Shown piece by piece: positions 10,690-23,500 of a stretch of 64,000 bases of DNA. Source of the DNA: Dendrolimus kikuchii (taxonomy: Eukaryota; Arthropoda; Insecta; Lepidoptera; Lasiocampidae); the NCBI GenBank assembly GCA_019925095.2, contig CM034411.1, positions 13,578,001-13,642,000 on the forward strand, in the 5' to 3' direction. The notes beneath the pieces were generated by a model. The model made no database searches. It saw only the letters and a program-made list of their open reading frames with translations, and was not told the DNA's origin. A program made the position numbers and the translations under genes. Position 1 is the stretch's first letter, and every line of letters starts with the position of its first letter.

Positions 10690-10860
10690 GGTGATGGCAA
10701 GCAGGCAGACGGCTCACCTCATGGTAAGTGGTTACCGTCGCTTATAGACTATCAACACCAGGGGTCCAATTCTGTTGTTACTTACTATCCCGGTCAAAAT
10801 CGCCGGATAGTCCAGTCATTTAAGCAAAAAAGGGGTCAATCTCGGAATGAGAGATAATAA
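10690..10860 (-). repeat. SINE S1 scrap and dispersed segment L
   Basis: GCAAGCAGGCAGACGGCTCACC...GTGGTTACCGTCGC is a worn S1 tail in reverse. The next stretch, CCAATTCTGTTGTTAC...CGGTCAAAATCGCCGGA, recurs at 47048-47110. Confidence 0.45.
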
Positions 10861-10929
10861 GCTGTAAACTTGTATATACCTTTTTACTCTTCTAAAAGTT
10901 GTTGGAAGGTATTATTCTATGTTATATGG

Positions 10930-11185
10930 TATTATTTTTGACGGCTTCTGTGGTTGAGCGGGCTAAGCCTTTGCCGGCCTACCTCACTGCAACGCAGAGG
11001 CTCCGAGTTCCATTCCTGGTATAGTAAATTTCGGAAACGTATTTTCTCCGTATTTACTATGGTCTGGGTGTCTGGGATCGGCCCCAGAGTAGTCCGTTGT
11101 ATATTACCCATAACACAAGCGTAACTTGCTTAATTTAGGGATATCCAATATGTGTGTTTGTCTGCCGATTATTATTATTATTATT
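10930..11185 (+). mobile_element. Second tRNA-like SINE (family S3)
   Basis: GCTTCTGTGGTTGAGCGGGC and GAGTTCCATTCC form A- and B-box-like blocks, followed by a TACTATGGTCTGGGTGTCTGG body and an ATT microsatellite tail. A fragment of the body recurs in a Gat intron near 53100-53175. Confidence 0.6.
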
Positions 11186-11254
11186 TATTCACTGAGAGGC
11201 ACGGTCCACCTAGTATTACAGTGAGTATGGCTGAGCGCTGTGGGCTCTGCCCTG

Positions 11255-11490
11255 TATCTCAGGTTTTGCCAGGTGGTAGGGTATTTGTCCGATGGCTACC
11301 ACCCCTGGTCCAGAGTATGCCGCCATAACAACCTTGAGTTGCGTTCCGGCATTAGTGACCAGGTTCTAGTCTCTCATAAGAGAGCAGCAGCGCATTTGTA
11401 GCACCTTTGCAAATGTCCACAGGCGATGGTAACCGCTTTCCATCAAGTGGGCCATCTGCCTATATGCTGAACTCGTCCAATAAAAAAAAA
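11255..11490 (+). mobile_element. SINE S1, 5'-truncated, 26 bp from gene 2 stop codon
   Basis: It starts within CCAGGTGGTAGGG and runs through GTTCCGGCATTAGTGACCAG, GCAGCAGCGCATTTGTAGCA and CAATAAAAAAAAA. In the orientation of gene 2 its A tract lies just 3' of the stop codon, so part of the gene 2 3' UTR is probably antisense SINE. Confidence 0.85.
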
Positions 11491-11516
11491 TGTACGGGCA
11501 AGTTATGCGAGAAGAT

Positions 11517-14500
11517 TTACCTCCTAATGTGCCTTAATAAAGTACTTCGTTGTGTGAAATTCTTGGAGCACTTCAAGCAAGCATGTTTTCGCTCGCCAGT
11601 GTGCGTTTGTTCGTGGATCTTCAAATGAAATTTCCTTGAGAATTGCTTATTACATGTACTGGAAATTAAACAAAATCTTAATTTAAAAAAAAACTTGTGC
11701 GTCGCGGGACGCCCGACAGAAGTGATAACTTAAACTAATCTAAGTTGAAACTATTTAATATTGAAATTGTTTAACTTGAGAAAAGCTTAGGTTATTACTT
11801 AAATTTTATGTATATTAATATGATAGTGTAAGGAAAGGTTATTTATTTAATAAAATCTTTTGTGGATTATAAAATAAAATATATTTTATACTTAGTTACA
11901 ATTCTTGAATATTAGAAGTACATTAGAAGAAATACGGCTAGCGCTGTGGGTTAGAGTGAGAAAGGAGGAGCCTGCCTACCGCTACCGTATTCGTGAGAGA
12001 AAGGGAAGCTAGACTGGCGCCGTAACGCGTTACGTAACGAAGCGGTTTACCCTCCCATAAGAAGTTATCGCTACTACTACTACTACTTTTTTTCTATCAC
12101 GAAGCTGGCAAACAGATAGATGGCCCATTTAACCTGTAAGACGGAACCATCATAAGTTTGTTGCCGAACTTGTCACACACGGTTCATTGGGAAGTCCCAC
12201 AAATTACTGGTCAATTACAGATAATTGAAATGAACGTTGAACTGATGCTTTCTCCCTCTAACTACATAGAATTTGTATTAGAATAAACGAGACGATATAA
12301 TTCTCTTGGTTTTGGCGCGGCAGTTTTGATGGCAGCTGGCAGCTTGTGGAAAAAAATTATATTAATTGTGTACCTTATAGAAGGTTAAGAAAAAGTAATT
12401 ACTGTCGCTTAGAGGCCATTAGTAACACTAAGTGCGAAGCCATCGCGTTGCCAGCCATTAATTAGGATGGACTGGAGGGATAGGATAGAGAGGATAAGGT
12501 GGGCCGGCAGAAGATAAGCAAGTGTATCATCAGATCTCTCTTACCATACGAAACAATTAGCTCAAGACTAAGTTACATTCCAATATTATAGTCCTAAATT
12601 TTTTTAGTTATATAACATACTAGCATATGCCAGCGACTTCGACCACGCTTCACTTGAAATTCCCGCCCGATTCCCAGGACACAAAGTACCGCAGCTATCG
12701 TTATAGTAAAAACTGACGGAATAAGCTAATTTTTACGCACCCGAACAACTACAAACCGCTCCCGGGATAAAAAAAATATCACACATTTCATTACATTAAA
12801 TTTGCTATCGATCGATAAAAAAATCACAATGGAATTCGATTTTTTTTTATTTTGACCATTTTAAGAAAAGTTCTCGGATCCTTAGGATAAAAAATGTAGC
12901 GCAGAGTTTAAGTCTAAGAATTAGCTGTTGATCAGCACAAACCGCATCGAAATCGGCCCACTAGTTTTTACGTATATATTATATCTATATACTTACGGAA
13001 AAGTGTGAACGGAGCGTTAGGTAAACTTCTAGGCGCTAAGAACCTCAGCCAGAAGGCCCAGATCGCCATACACAACGCGGTGCTGGTACCTACACTCACG
13101 TATGAAAGCGAGAGTTGGGTATGGAAGAGAGAGCATGAAAGTAGAGTAAAAACACGGTCGAGATGCGAGCACTGCGCAAAATCTGCGGAGTGACGCTCGC
13201 GGACCGCGTTCGTAATACCGAAGTAAGAAAGAGAGTTGGTCTGAAAGAGAGTGTCGGGGTGAAGGTAAGGAAAGGAATGCTCCGGTGGTTCGGGCATGTG
13301 GAAAGAATGCACGATGAAAGAATGACTAAACAGATATACAATGCAAAAGTGGATGGATGCAGAAGTCGTGGAAGGCCACGACACACCTTCCATGATCAAA
13401 TTGATCGTGTACTGGCAGAAGGTAATGTCAGGAGTCTTAAGAACAGACGAGCGTGCATAACAAGAGCTATGAATGTCAAAGAAGTAAGTGAGGTTTGTAA
13501 AAATAAGCCTGAATGGCGCTCTTTTCGTGCCTACCCCGCAAGGGAACTGGCGTGAAGTTATGTATGTATGTATTATATCTATTGCATACCTACCCCCATC
13601 CATACCGAGTGTCTGTTCATCCAAAGGTTGCCTGGAAGAAATTGCACCCAGCAATAAGACCGCCCATTGTACTTATCATTACGATTGTATGTATGAATTT
13701 ATTTTCTAACATTGTGTGCAATAAAGTATATTCTATTCTATTTTATGTGAATCCCAGACAAACAGACAAGAAATCTAGAAAAAATGCATGCTGTTCTCCA
13801 TCGTTTATATAATCTATTCCAGCTTTTTTTTTGGACTTGACTTTATGTTGTTGGTCCGAAGACCTTACAATTTTATCGGGGTTTTTGGGGCGAGTGTCAG
13901 CGAAGGCGCTACAGCCCAGGGGGCAACTTGCTCGAGGGAGCTCCCTAGAGAGTTTTACCTCGGCTGGACGGTTGCCATGAAGGGGGGATGAATCTAATGA
14001 TGCCCACCATAGGGCGACATAATGCACTAATTGAGAACGGGCGACGGGTAATATAAAGCCCGAGGGGAAGGAGCGATTCGCGGCGGCCTACGCTATCTTA
14101 TCTATTCCAGCTGTTTTATTCTTAAATAGCTTCAATGTACAGACACAACATGTTTAGAATATTATATATCAGAAATAAAATCCATGCAGGAACGGAGAAA
14201 GAATACAATTTCCTGCGTCCGGGTGGCCTGTGGTAAAAGGTGACAAAACAACCCGCAGCCGCCCGCCTGGACGGCTACCACCCCTGGTCTAAAGAATGCC
14301 GCCATAACAACCTTCAGTTCCGGCATTAGTGACCAGGTTCCAGACTCCCTTAAGAAAGCAGCAGCGCATTTGTAGCGTCTTTTCACTTTCGATCGTCTGC
14401 CTGTCGTCTGAACACGTGCAATAAAAAAAAACATTACTCACCTACAAGCAAATGGTTTAACACCTAAATGCACGTTCTTATGATATTTCAACTGTTCCAC

Positions 14501-17500
14501 GTTGGGGTAAACTTTGCCGCACAAATCGCAAAGGAAATCCGTCTTTATTCCGTGCACCTAGAAGTCAAAGTGAAACCATAAAACAGTAATGCCATGACAG
14601 AGAAAGAAAGAAAAACTTTATTTGAAGAAATTGCGACGCAATTACATTCCTTATACATTTCTATACACAAAGCATATATTGAGAATTTGTACGCCGCATT
14701 TTCAGCAAACAAGGTTTGCACTCAGCATATTGCTGTGTCGGAACAATATCCGACACAACGCTGATTTTCTGTGCAAACCTTCCTTTAGGTGTAAGACCAA
14801 AATGACCCAGTTTTGTTAATTAAATAATAAATAAGAATAATCCCTATTAATATTATAAATGCGAAAGTAACTCTGTCTGTCTGTCTGTCTGTCTGTTCCG
14901 TTTTCACGTAAAAACTACTGGACCGATTTGGCTAAAACTCAGTATATATATATTTTCCATGCCGAGAATGAACATAGGATACTTTTTATCCCGAAAAATG
15001 GGATAGTTTCCGGGATAAAAATATATTTGTCTTTCTGTTTGTTATGCTTTTACGGGAAAAGTACTGGACCGATTTAGTTGAAATTCGGTATACATGTAAT
15101 TTTAATATCGAGGGTGGACAAGGGATACCTTTTATCCCGGATAATGGGATAGATTTTGGGATAGATTTATGTAAAGATTATCCCAAAAGTGGGACAGGCT
15201 TTGGTTGGTTTTGTGATTTGCCATTTTCATCGTTTTGGTTATTTTGTCCTTTTTGCCCCTTTGCCCTTTTGCCCTTTTGCATTTTTGCCCTTTTGACCTT
15301 TTGCCCTTTTGCTCTTTTGCTCTTTTGCTCTTTTGCTCTTTTGCTCGACTCTTTTTTGTCCTTTTTGTCCATGTTGCTCTATTTGTCCTTTTTGCTGATG
15401 TTGTCCCTTTTGTCATTTTTATAGTTTTCATTGACGGGGGATAGATAAATAAAACTAGGACTGTTTGTAATACAGGATGAAAGTTTGGATGAGACCAATC
15501 ATTTCTCAGGTTCATAGATATAAAAATGCATCGTCTATAAAAATGCGATAGTAACTCGATATGTCTTTCTGTTAAGTTTTCGGAAAACACTGGGAATACT
15601 GGATCGTTTTTATTGTAATTTTGTTTAAATGTAGTTTTAATGCTAAAAAGGAACATATATACTCATGCCAGGAGATCGGCATGAGAATATATCAAGCATC
15701 GAGTTTGCGATATAAAATGAAGTGAATTTTTCGGGTGCAAATGGCACTAACATAAAAATGGTGTACATTGTAACCTGTATTAACGCCTGCTCTTTAAATA
15801 AGAAGCAGGAACTAGAGGTTAACCCGCGGCTTAGCCGCGGGGTAAACTCTAGTAATTAATAAAACTAATTCTACTTATATAATATTGAAATTGTAAAAAA
15901 ACAAATAAATAAATTTCAACTTGTATCGAATCATTTATTCGAATACATGAATCGCAATCTCCCAGTAAAAATGTAGCTTCGAAAAAAATCCTTACATGAT
16001 ACATATCCAAAGAAAGAAATATATTTATTACACACAGAAAATAGAATATGCATATAAGACATTGTACATATCTTATACTAATATATAAAGCTGAAGTTTG
16101 TTTGTTTGAACGCGCTAATCTCAGGAACTACTGGTCTGATTTGAATCCGAATTCTTTCAGTGTTAGGTAGCCCATTTATCGAGGAAGGCTATAGTCTGTA
16201 TATCATCACGCTAAGACCAATAGGAGCGGAGCACCAATGAAGAATGTTTCAAAATCGGGAAGTTTTTTTTTACTGTTCCACGCGGACGAAGTCGCGGGCA
16301 GAAGCTAGTGAAGTATAAAACCCAATTCTAATTTAAAAAAAAAACCACACACAACAATACGTACATCATATTCACGCTAATGATTTTTATCCGTGCAGGA
16401 ACGGAGAAAGAATACAATTTCGTGCGGCCGGGCAGCCTGTCGTAAGAGGCGACTTAACAACCCACAGCCAGGTGGTAGGGCATTTGCCCGACTGGATGGC
16501 TACCACCCCTGGTCTAAAGTATGTCGCCAAACAACCTTGAGTTGTGTTCCGGCATTAGTGATTAGGTTCCAGTTTCCCTTAAGAGAGCAGCAGCGCATTT
16601 GTAGCACCTTTGGTGTTGCAAATGTCCATAGGCGATGGTAACCGCTTTCCATCAAGTGGGCCGTTTACCTGTCTGCTGATTTCCTGCAATAAAAAAAAAA
16701 AAATGAGATCAGAACAGCATAATGCTGCGATAGGGGTGACGCAAGTATCGGTAGTTTAACATAAACTTAGAAAGGAATGGTACTCGCTAAGCTGAAAGCG
16801 GGGCCGGTGCTTTTCAGGTAGCAGCTATCAAAAGTGGAAAATAACCATGCTAACTTACGTCAAAGTAGGAAGGCTAGTTTTTACATATGTCATATATGAT
16901 ATTGTTATAAACGAAGATATACAGTTGCCAGACACTTCCTGTGGGCCATAACTTTTGACAGACACTTTAAAAAAAATGGGAACTTACGTCATTTTAGGAA
17001 GGCTGAATTTTATATATATTATCAAGTATAATATTTTAAAATATTTTCCAATGAGCCAGACAAATCTGACGGGCCAAACATCTTCCCATGGTTATTTTCC
17101 ACCTTTGATAGCTGCTACCTGAAAAACGGCCCCGCTTTCAGCTCAGCGAGTATCCATTCCTTTCTAAGTTTATATTAAACTACCGATCCTAAAAATTTCA
17201 TCTTTCCTAAAATCACGTAAGTCTGGGGTGACTGGGATCTCTATCTATTATCAATGGGTTACACTTGGAGTTTTAGTAAGGATCCCTAATTTAAAAAAAA
17301 TATAATATAGCTTATGTCAACCGGGAATAGTGTATCTTGCCAACAGTAAAAGAATTTTTTAAATCGGTTCAGTAGTTTCGGAGATTACCCCCTACAACGT
17401 CACAAATTCACAAACTTTACCTCTTTATAATATTAGTATAGATGGGGCAATAACATAATAGATACATTAATATGGTTTATATTAAAGAAATGCGTATTGC

Positions 17501-20500
17501 AATACCAAGAGCTGTTTCGAAGTATTAAAATAATGCAATTTTGGTATTGCGCGTCACAGCTTAGTCTCGTAGCAGCGAGAGGTTGAGGTTAAATAATACT
17601 TCAGATGACAGAGAGTAATATTCACTGTTGACTGCTGATGTGAACTGAAGTGAGCTGCGAACTGTGAATAAATTACCGCGCTTAAAACCGTTAAAACGTA
17701 GTTTTATTGTGTCGTAAGTTTAGTTTAGTTTAATAAGTCTCGAAAACTTAAGAAAATATTATGTGAAGTTCACTGATTTATTTTGGAAACGGTAAGTACA
17801 AATATTAACAAGTCGTACAGCTAGTACAATATACAGTACAGTGTGTGAGCGGGACGGATGATGTGCGAGCGAGATAGAGCAACTATTAATATGTGCGCTC
17901 CCACGTTGCGCCAGCCAGTAGTGCGTTGTCCGCTACGATGACAAAACGTACGCAGTTCCCATAATCTTATTTTGGTGATCGTCCACCTGATAGGAAGTGG
18001 TTGCTGTCCCTTATGGACATTTGCACCACCAGAGTTAATATCAATGTGCTACTGGCCTTAAATGGAAATAACTAGAAACTGGCTACTGATACCGGAACAC
18101 AACTCAAGATTGTTATGGCGGTATACTCTAAGACCAGGAGGTGGCCATACAGACAGACAGATGCCCTGTCATTTGGTTGTCGATTTGCTATATTTTGCGA
18201 CCTCGTAACGACAGGCCGCAAAATATAGCAAATACATAACACTTCCGTTTCTCTTTTTTGGACCTAGTAGGACAAAAATGAGAATACATCACCTCCATAT
18301 GCTTTTTCAGGCTGTTTCTGCTATCGCAAGGAAGTGAACAGTGCACACATACATAACGTTTCACATCTGAACTCTGAGGGTGGACTTTACTCAAGTGCGA
18401 TGTTAAGTATCTGAAATAAAAGTTTATAAGTTTTATTCTTTTCAAATCAGGGTGAGTACAATTTGTGTTATCATCATCAGGGATCCGCTTTCCTACTTTA
18501 TCTTCTCCACCTGTCGTGGTGTTCAGCATCTCCAGCATGTCACCTTCATAGCGTCAAGCCAGCATATCTTGGGCCTTAGACCGCAGGGCCCCCTGTCCAC
18601 ATCTGCCAGCGCGATATCGTCACGATAATTTGTGTATCCAGAATCAAGTATCTTTAAATATTGTGGCGACCAAGGGTAGAACTTTCTGGCAGCGTAAGCC
18701 GGTCTCAAGACTTTTAGAAAAAGGTAGAAGATTCTAAGAAGATTCGAAGGAACAGACAGGGAAGGATACAATGTAGAAAGGGATAGATGATGAACGAAAG
18801 CTCTAGAATAAAAAGTTCGGGAAGGAAAAGACAGAGATAGATAGGGATAGATGATGAACGAAAGTTCTAGAATAAAAGTTCGGAAAGGAAAGGACAGAGA
18901 TAGATGATGAACGAAAGTTCTAGAATAGAAGATTCAGGAAGGAAAAGACAGAGATAGGACTGAAATTATGAATTTTGGAAGATTCTTCTGTGTATATAAG
19001 CAGCGTAAGGCGCGCCTACCGGGCAGTTTTAGTTCAGTTCAAGACAGCGAAGTGGCAAGTGCGATACGAAAGAGTCGGAAGACAAATTTAATAGAAGACA
19101 GTGACGAGTTTAGTGGTGAATTTAGTGAAAGTTTAGTGGGCAGTTGAGTAAAGGAGGAGTTTAGTCAAGTTTAAAAGGAGGTCCAGAAGCGAGCTACGCA
19201 ATATCGGCGACGGTATTGTGAGTGAGACATCTTATCGTCGGGACAGTACGTCGTTGTGCGTGTAGGGCAACCCTGCGGAGCAGAATCACGTACGACTTTG
19301 AAGTCAATAAAAGCGTTTAGTTATAAAAGAACTGGTGTTTCCTTCCAATCCTAAGTGCGTACCCCGCTCGTACGTAACAATATTCAAGTTTTAGAATAGT
19401 CTTGAAGCAATTGCCTCAGCCAAACTATACGTGTTTTATTGATGCCAAAAGACTTGTGGCATAACAAACAATAATTAACTAAACTGTCCAAGCAATTGGT
19501 GTATGTAATCATTATAAAAATATTTAACACTGGCTAGACACAAATATCTTGCGAAGCTTTAAAAAAACAATCGGACGTACCTGTGCATATGAAAGGCAAC
19601 TCCGCATATATCGCAAGTGTATGGTTTCTCACCCGAATGAACATTTTGGTGCTGCTCAAACCAGGTCTTCACTTGGAAACCTTTGCCACAGTCTTTGCAT
19701 ATGTACTGAAAATTAATACACCTGTTATTTATTAACCAGAATAATCCCTATTAATATTATAAATGCGAAAGTAACTCTGTCTGTCTGTCTGTCTGTTCCG
19801 TTTTCACGTAAAAACTACTGGACCGATTTGGCTGAAACTCAGTATATATATATATTTTCGATGCCGAGAATGAACATAGGATACTTTTTATCCCGGAAAA
19901 TGGGATAGTTTCCGGGATAAAAGTATATTTGTCTCTCTGTTTGTTATCCTTTTACGGAAAGACTTTTGGACCGATTTGGCTGATACTCGGTACATATGTA
20001 ATTTGAATACCGAAGGTGGACATGGGATATTTTTCATCCCAGATAATGGGATAGATTTTGGGATAGATTTATGTAAAGATTATCCCAAATGTGGGACAGG
20101 CTTTGGTTGGTTTTGTGATTTGCCATTTTCATCATTTTGGTTATTTTGTCCTTTTTGCCCTTTTGCCCTTTTGACCTTTTGCCCTTTTGCCCTTCTGCCC
20201 TTCTGCTCTTAAGCCCTTTTGCCCTTTTGCGCTTTTGCCCTTTTGCCCTTTTTCCCTTTTGCCCTTTTGCCCTTTTTCCCTTTTGCCCTTTTGCCCTTTT
20301 GCCCTTTTGCCCTTTTGCCCTTTTGCCCTTTTGCTCTTTTGCTCTTCGACTCTCTTTTGTCCTTTTTGTCCATGTTGCTCTTTTTGTCCTTTTCGCTGAT
20401 GTTGTCCCTTTTGTCATTTTTGTAGTTTTCATTGACGGGGGATAGATAAATAAAACTAGGACTGTTTGTAATAGAGGATGAAAGTTTGGATGAGACCAAT

Positions 20501-23500
20501 CATTTCTCAAGTTCATAGATATAAAAATGCATCGTCTATAAAAATGCGATAGTAACTCGATATCTCTTTCTGTTAAGTTTTCGGAAAACACTGGGAATAC
20601 TGGATCGTCTTTATTGTAATTTTGTTTAAATGTAGTTTTAATGCCGAAAATGGACATATATACTCATGCCAAGAGATCAGCATGAGAATATATCAAGCAT
20701 CGAGTTTGCGATATAAAATGAAGTGAATTTTTCGGGGGCAAATGGCACTAACTTAAAAATGGTGTACATTGTAACGTGTATTAACGCCTGCTCTTTAAAA
20801 AAGAAGCAGGAACTAGAGGTTAACCCGCGGCGCAGCCGCGGGGTAAACTCTAGTATTATTATAACTAGGATTCGTGTTTGACTTCGTCCACGTTGGTCGG
20901 AATAAGCTAATTTATACATGTTCTAATAACTAGGAAACCACTCCCGGGAAAAATTCTGCGTGATTCCCGGGATATAAAGTATCACAGATTTTATGACAGA
21001 GAATTTGCTATCGATTGGTGAAAATATTACATCCAATACGATTTTTTTTCAATTGAACCATTTTTCCCCCCAAGAAAATTTCCATGGGATTCCTATCCCA
21101 AACAAACAGACAAACACAAAAAAGCTAAAAAACAAAAGACTACATTTCTACAATTTTATAATATTACTAGCTTCTTTCTGCCTGCGACTTCGTCCGCGTG
21201 GAATAATAAAAAAAGAATTAAGTTTAAAAAACCCCCCGATTTTGAAACATTCTTCATTGGTGCTCCGCTCTTATTGGTATTAACGCGATGATATATATAG
21301 CCTATAGCCTTCCTCGATAAATGGGCTATCTAAGACTGAAATATTTTTTCAAATCAGACCAGTACTTCCTGAGATTAGCGCGTTCAAGCAAGCAAACAAA
21401 CAAACAAACTCTTCAGCTTTATATATTAGTATAAGATACAAATAAGTAAATAACTTCACTTAAATTGTATTCTATCTATAAGACTACAAGTAACAAAGAA
21501 AGAAAGAAAAAATATTTATTTAATACAAGATACAAAAAATCTTACAAAATATGTCTAACAACTAAATGTGGTGTCCTAAAACACTCTTGCTCAGCATAAT
21601 GCTAGTTACACAACCAGCGCTGATTTTCCGCAAGAACCTCTAGGTGGTACCACGGCTTAGCTCCACAAAGCAAATTAAAAACAAATAAACATTAGTTATA
21701 AAATTATGCAATTAGTAGTGTATATGAGCTTTAATTACATATAAAAGAAAACAAAAAAAAAAAACAACGACAGAAGTGAGGAACAAGACAGAAATAATAA
21801 ATTCCATAATGGTTTGTTATAGAGTAGCAATCGACATATTATAATACTATAAAATACTTGTGAGTATAAGTAGAATACAGATCCTAGGTCATCAATGTCA
21901 ATTGGTAAGGTGCCCAGACAGCTGGGTATGTTACCTCGCTGAATCGCCATACTGATCCGTTGCCCGAGGTAGGAACCATCCCTCTGACTGCTCGAAGAAT
22001 TAATGACTCATTTTGATAGATCTTTGTTGAAGGTTTAGTGTTCCAGAGGAATTTATCAAAATATCAGAATGAAATCTTTCAGAGCATACCTTACTAGTTT
22101 TGGAATGCCGTTTCTCATGATCCCTCAAAGCTCCAGTATAAACAGTACTGAAGCCACATTGATAAGAACAATGTAGTTTCTCACCGTAGTGCACTCTTCC
22201 GTGTCGTATTATCTCATATACGTTCTTATAGGTGCTTCCTGGATCCAGAAAACCATAATTATTGTACCTTAGGAGAAGTGTGGCAGCCAGAGTCCAGCCA
22301 GTCTACACCATTCCATCTTCGGACCACAAGGAGCTCTGGTCTATGCCATTATTTCACATTGGAAACGCTACCAGTGTGTCACTAAACATTTCACCTCTAC
22401 GTTCCTTCGAGTTACGGCAGAATTGTGGAATGCACTACCAGAGTGTGTGTCTCCCAAAAAGTACAATCCGGGTATCTACAAGTCTCGTGTGAATAGGTAC
22501 TATCTAGGTAAGAGTGCCTCATCTTCGACAGCATCATCGTCCGGCATTGGATGTGATCGTGGTCAAACACAAACCTATTTAATATAAAAAATAGTCCCAG
22601 CAGTGGGATGTTTATGGACTATTATATTCATATAAACAGGGCGTTCCATTAGTATCTCATAATGCCCAAAATGCTCATTTAGCCGTTCCACAAGGCAACT
22701 GCGGTCGTTGTGGTCATGACGAAAACATCACTAATACATCAAACGTAAAACATCATCATTTTCGATCACACAACACTCACAACGACCTATGTCAAGAGGT
22801 GGGTCGAATAACCGTTCCACTTGGGTTTCCAATTGTAACGCCGGTATGCAAGTGGAAGGGGATAAATCGCGGTCGTGAACTAATGGAACATAGCAATAAA
22901 GTGGCTTTTATCAATTATTCATTTGCCTTACTATTGGTTAAAATTTGACATAAGTAATTTTTGACACAAGTAATGTCAAAATTCAATCGATGGTAAGGCT
23001 ACTGAATAAATAGTAAAATATAGACACCACCATTAATCGATAGTACATTGGGTGATATTGCTGATATTCAGGTGCATCCCATATAGAAGATACATAATTG
23101 TACTTAACATACATACAAATATTGTACTACCATAGGTCAGATAGGGTGATACTAGTAACTACATTGGTCAGCAAATAAACCAAATGAATCTGCTGCCTTG
23201 GGACTCTAACTCAATTTTCTCAAAAAGTATAAAATTTACAACTATCAAAGTTATACCTACAGAATGTGCATTTCATGATGATAAAAATGAATGGAAATTT
23301 ATTGGGATTAGTCAATTATTAAATATTTATTCATGATTTTACAAAGAAGAGTCATTTTTCAGTGTGTTAATTGTTAGTAATCATAAAATAAAGCCAGAAA
23401 CAATTTAAAAAAAATATGTTTTTGGTCAGTATTCCGTCCCGTTGCTCGTATAACTGCTATCATCCTCATATTCATCAACCTCGAGCCTGACAATGAAATC

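Larger units (their letters stand above)
18662..19379 (+). mobile_element. Solo LTR of a gypsy-type retroelement, ATAT duplication
   Basis: 718 bp, starting TGTGGCGACC and ending CGTACGTAACA, flanked by ATAT at 18658-18661 and 19380-19383. Inside, in order: a U3 with three ~55-60-bp tandem repeats, a TATA box (TATATAAG at 18993), a likely start around GGCAGTT (19022-19028), and AATAAA at 19306. No internal coding region or second LTR is present, so it arose by LTR-LTR recombination. ATAT targets are known for insect errantivirus-like gypsy elements. It lies in intron 4 of gene 2, antisense. Confidence 0.85.

Noticed and set aside
12968..13654. 228-codon minus-strand ORF
   Set aside because: It is the antisense shadow of the (TATG)n LINE at 12989-13570; the same shadow recurs at 26326, 61305 and 61318.
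20034..20657. 207-codon minus-strand ORF, Lys/Arg-rich repeats
   Set aside because: It lies inside a non-autonomous Helitron and most of it is an 8-bp minisatellite open in all frames; not called as a gene, only noted as a finding.
14841..20853. The two Helitron A copies as LTRs of one element
   Set aside because: They are direct repeats about 4 kb apart, but each has its own TC/CTAG ends and A|T flanks, and the DNA between them contains gene exons.
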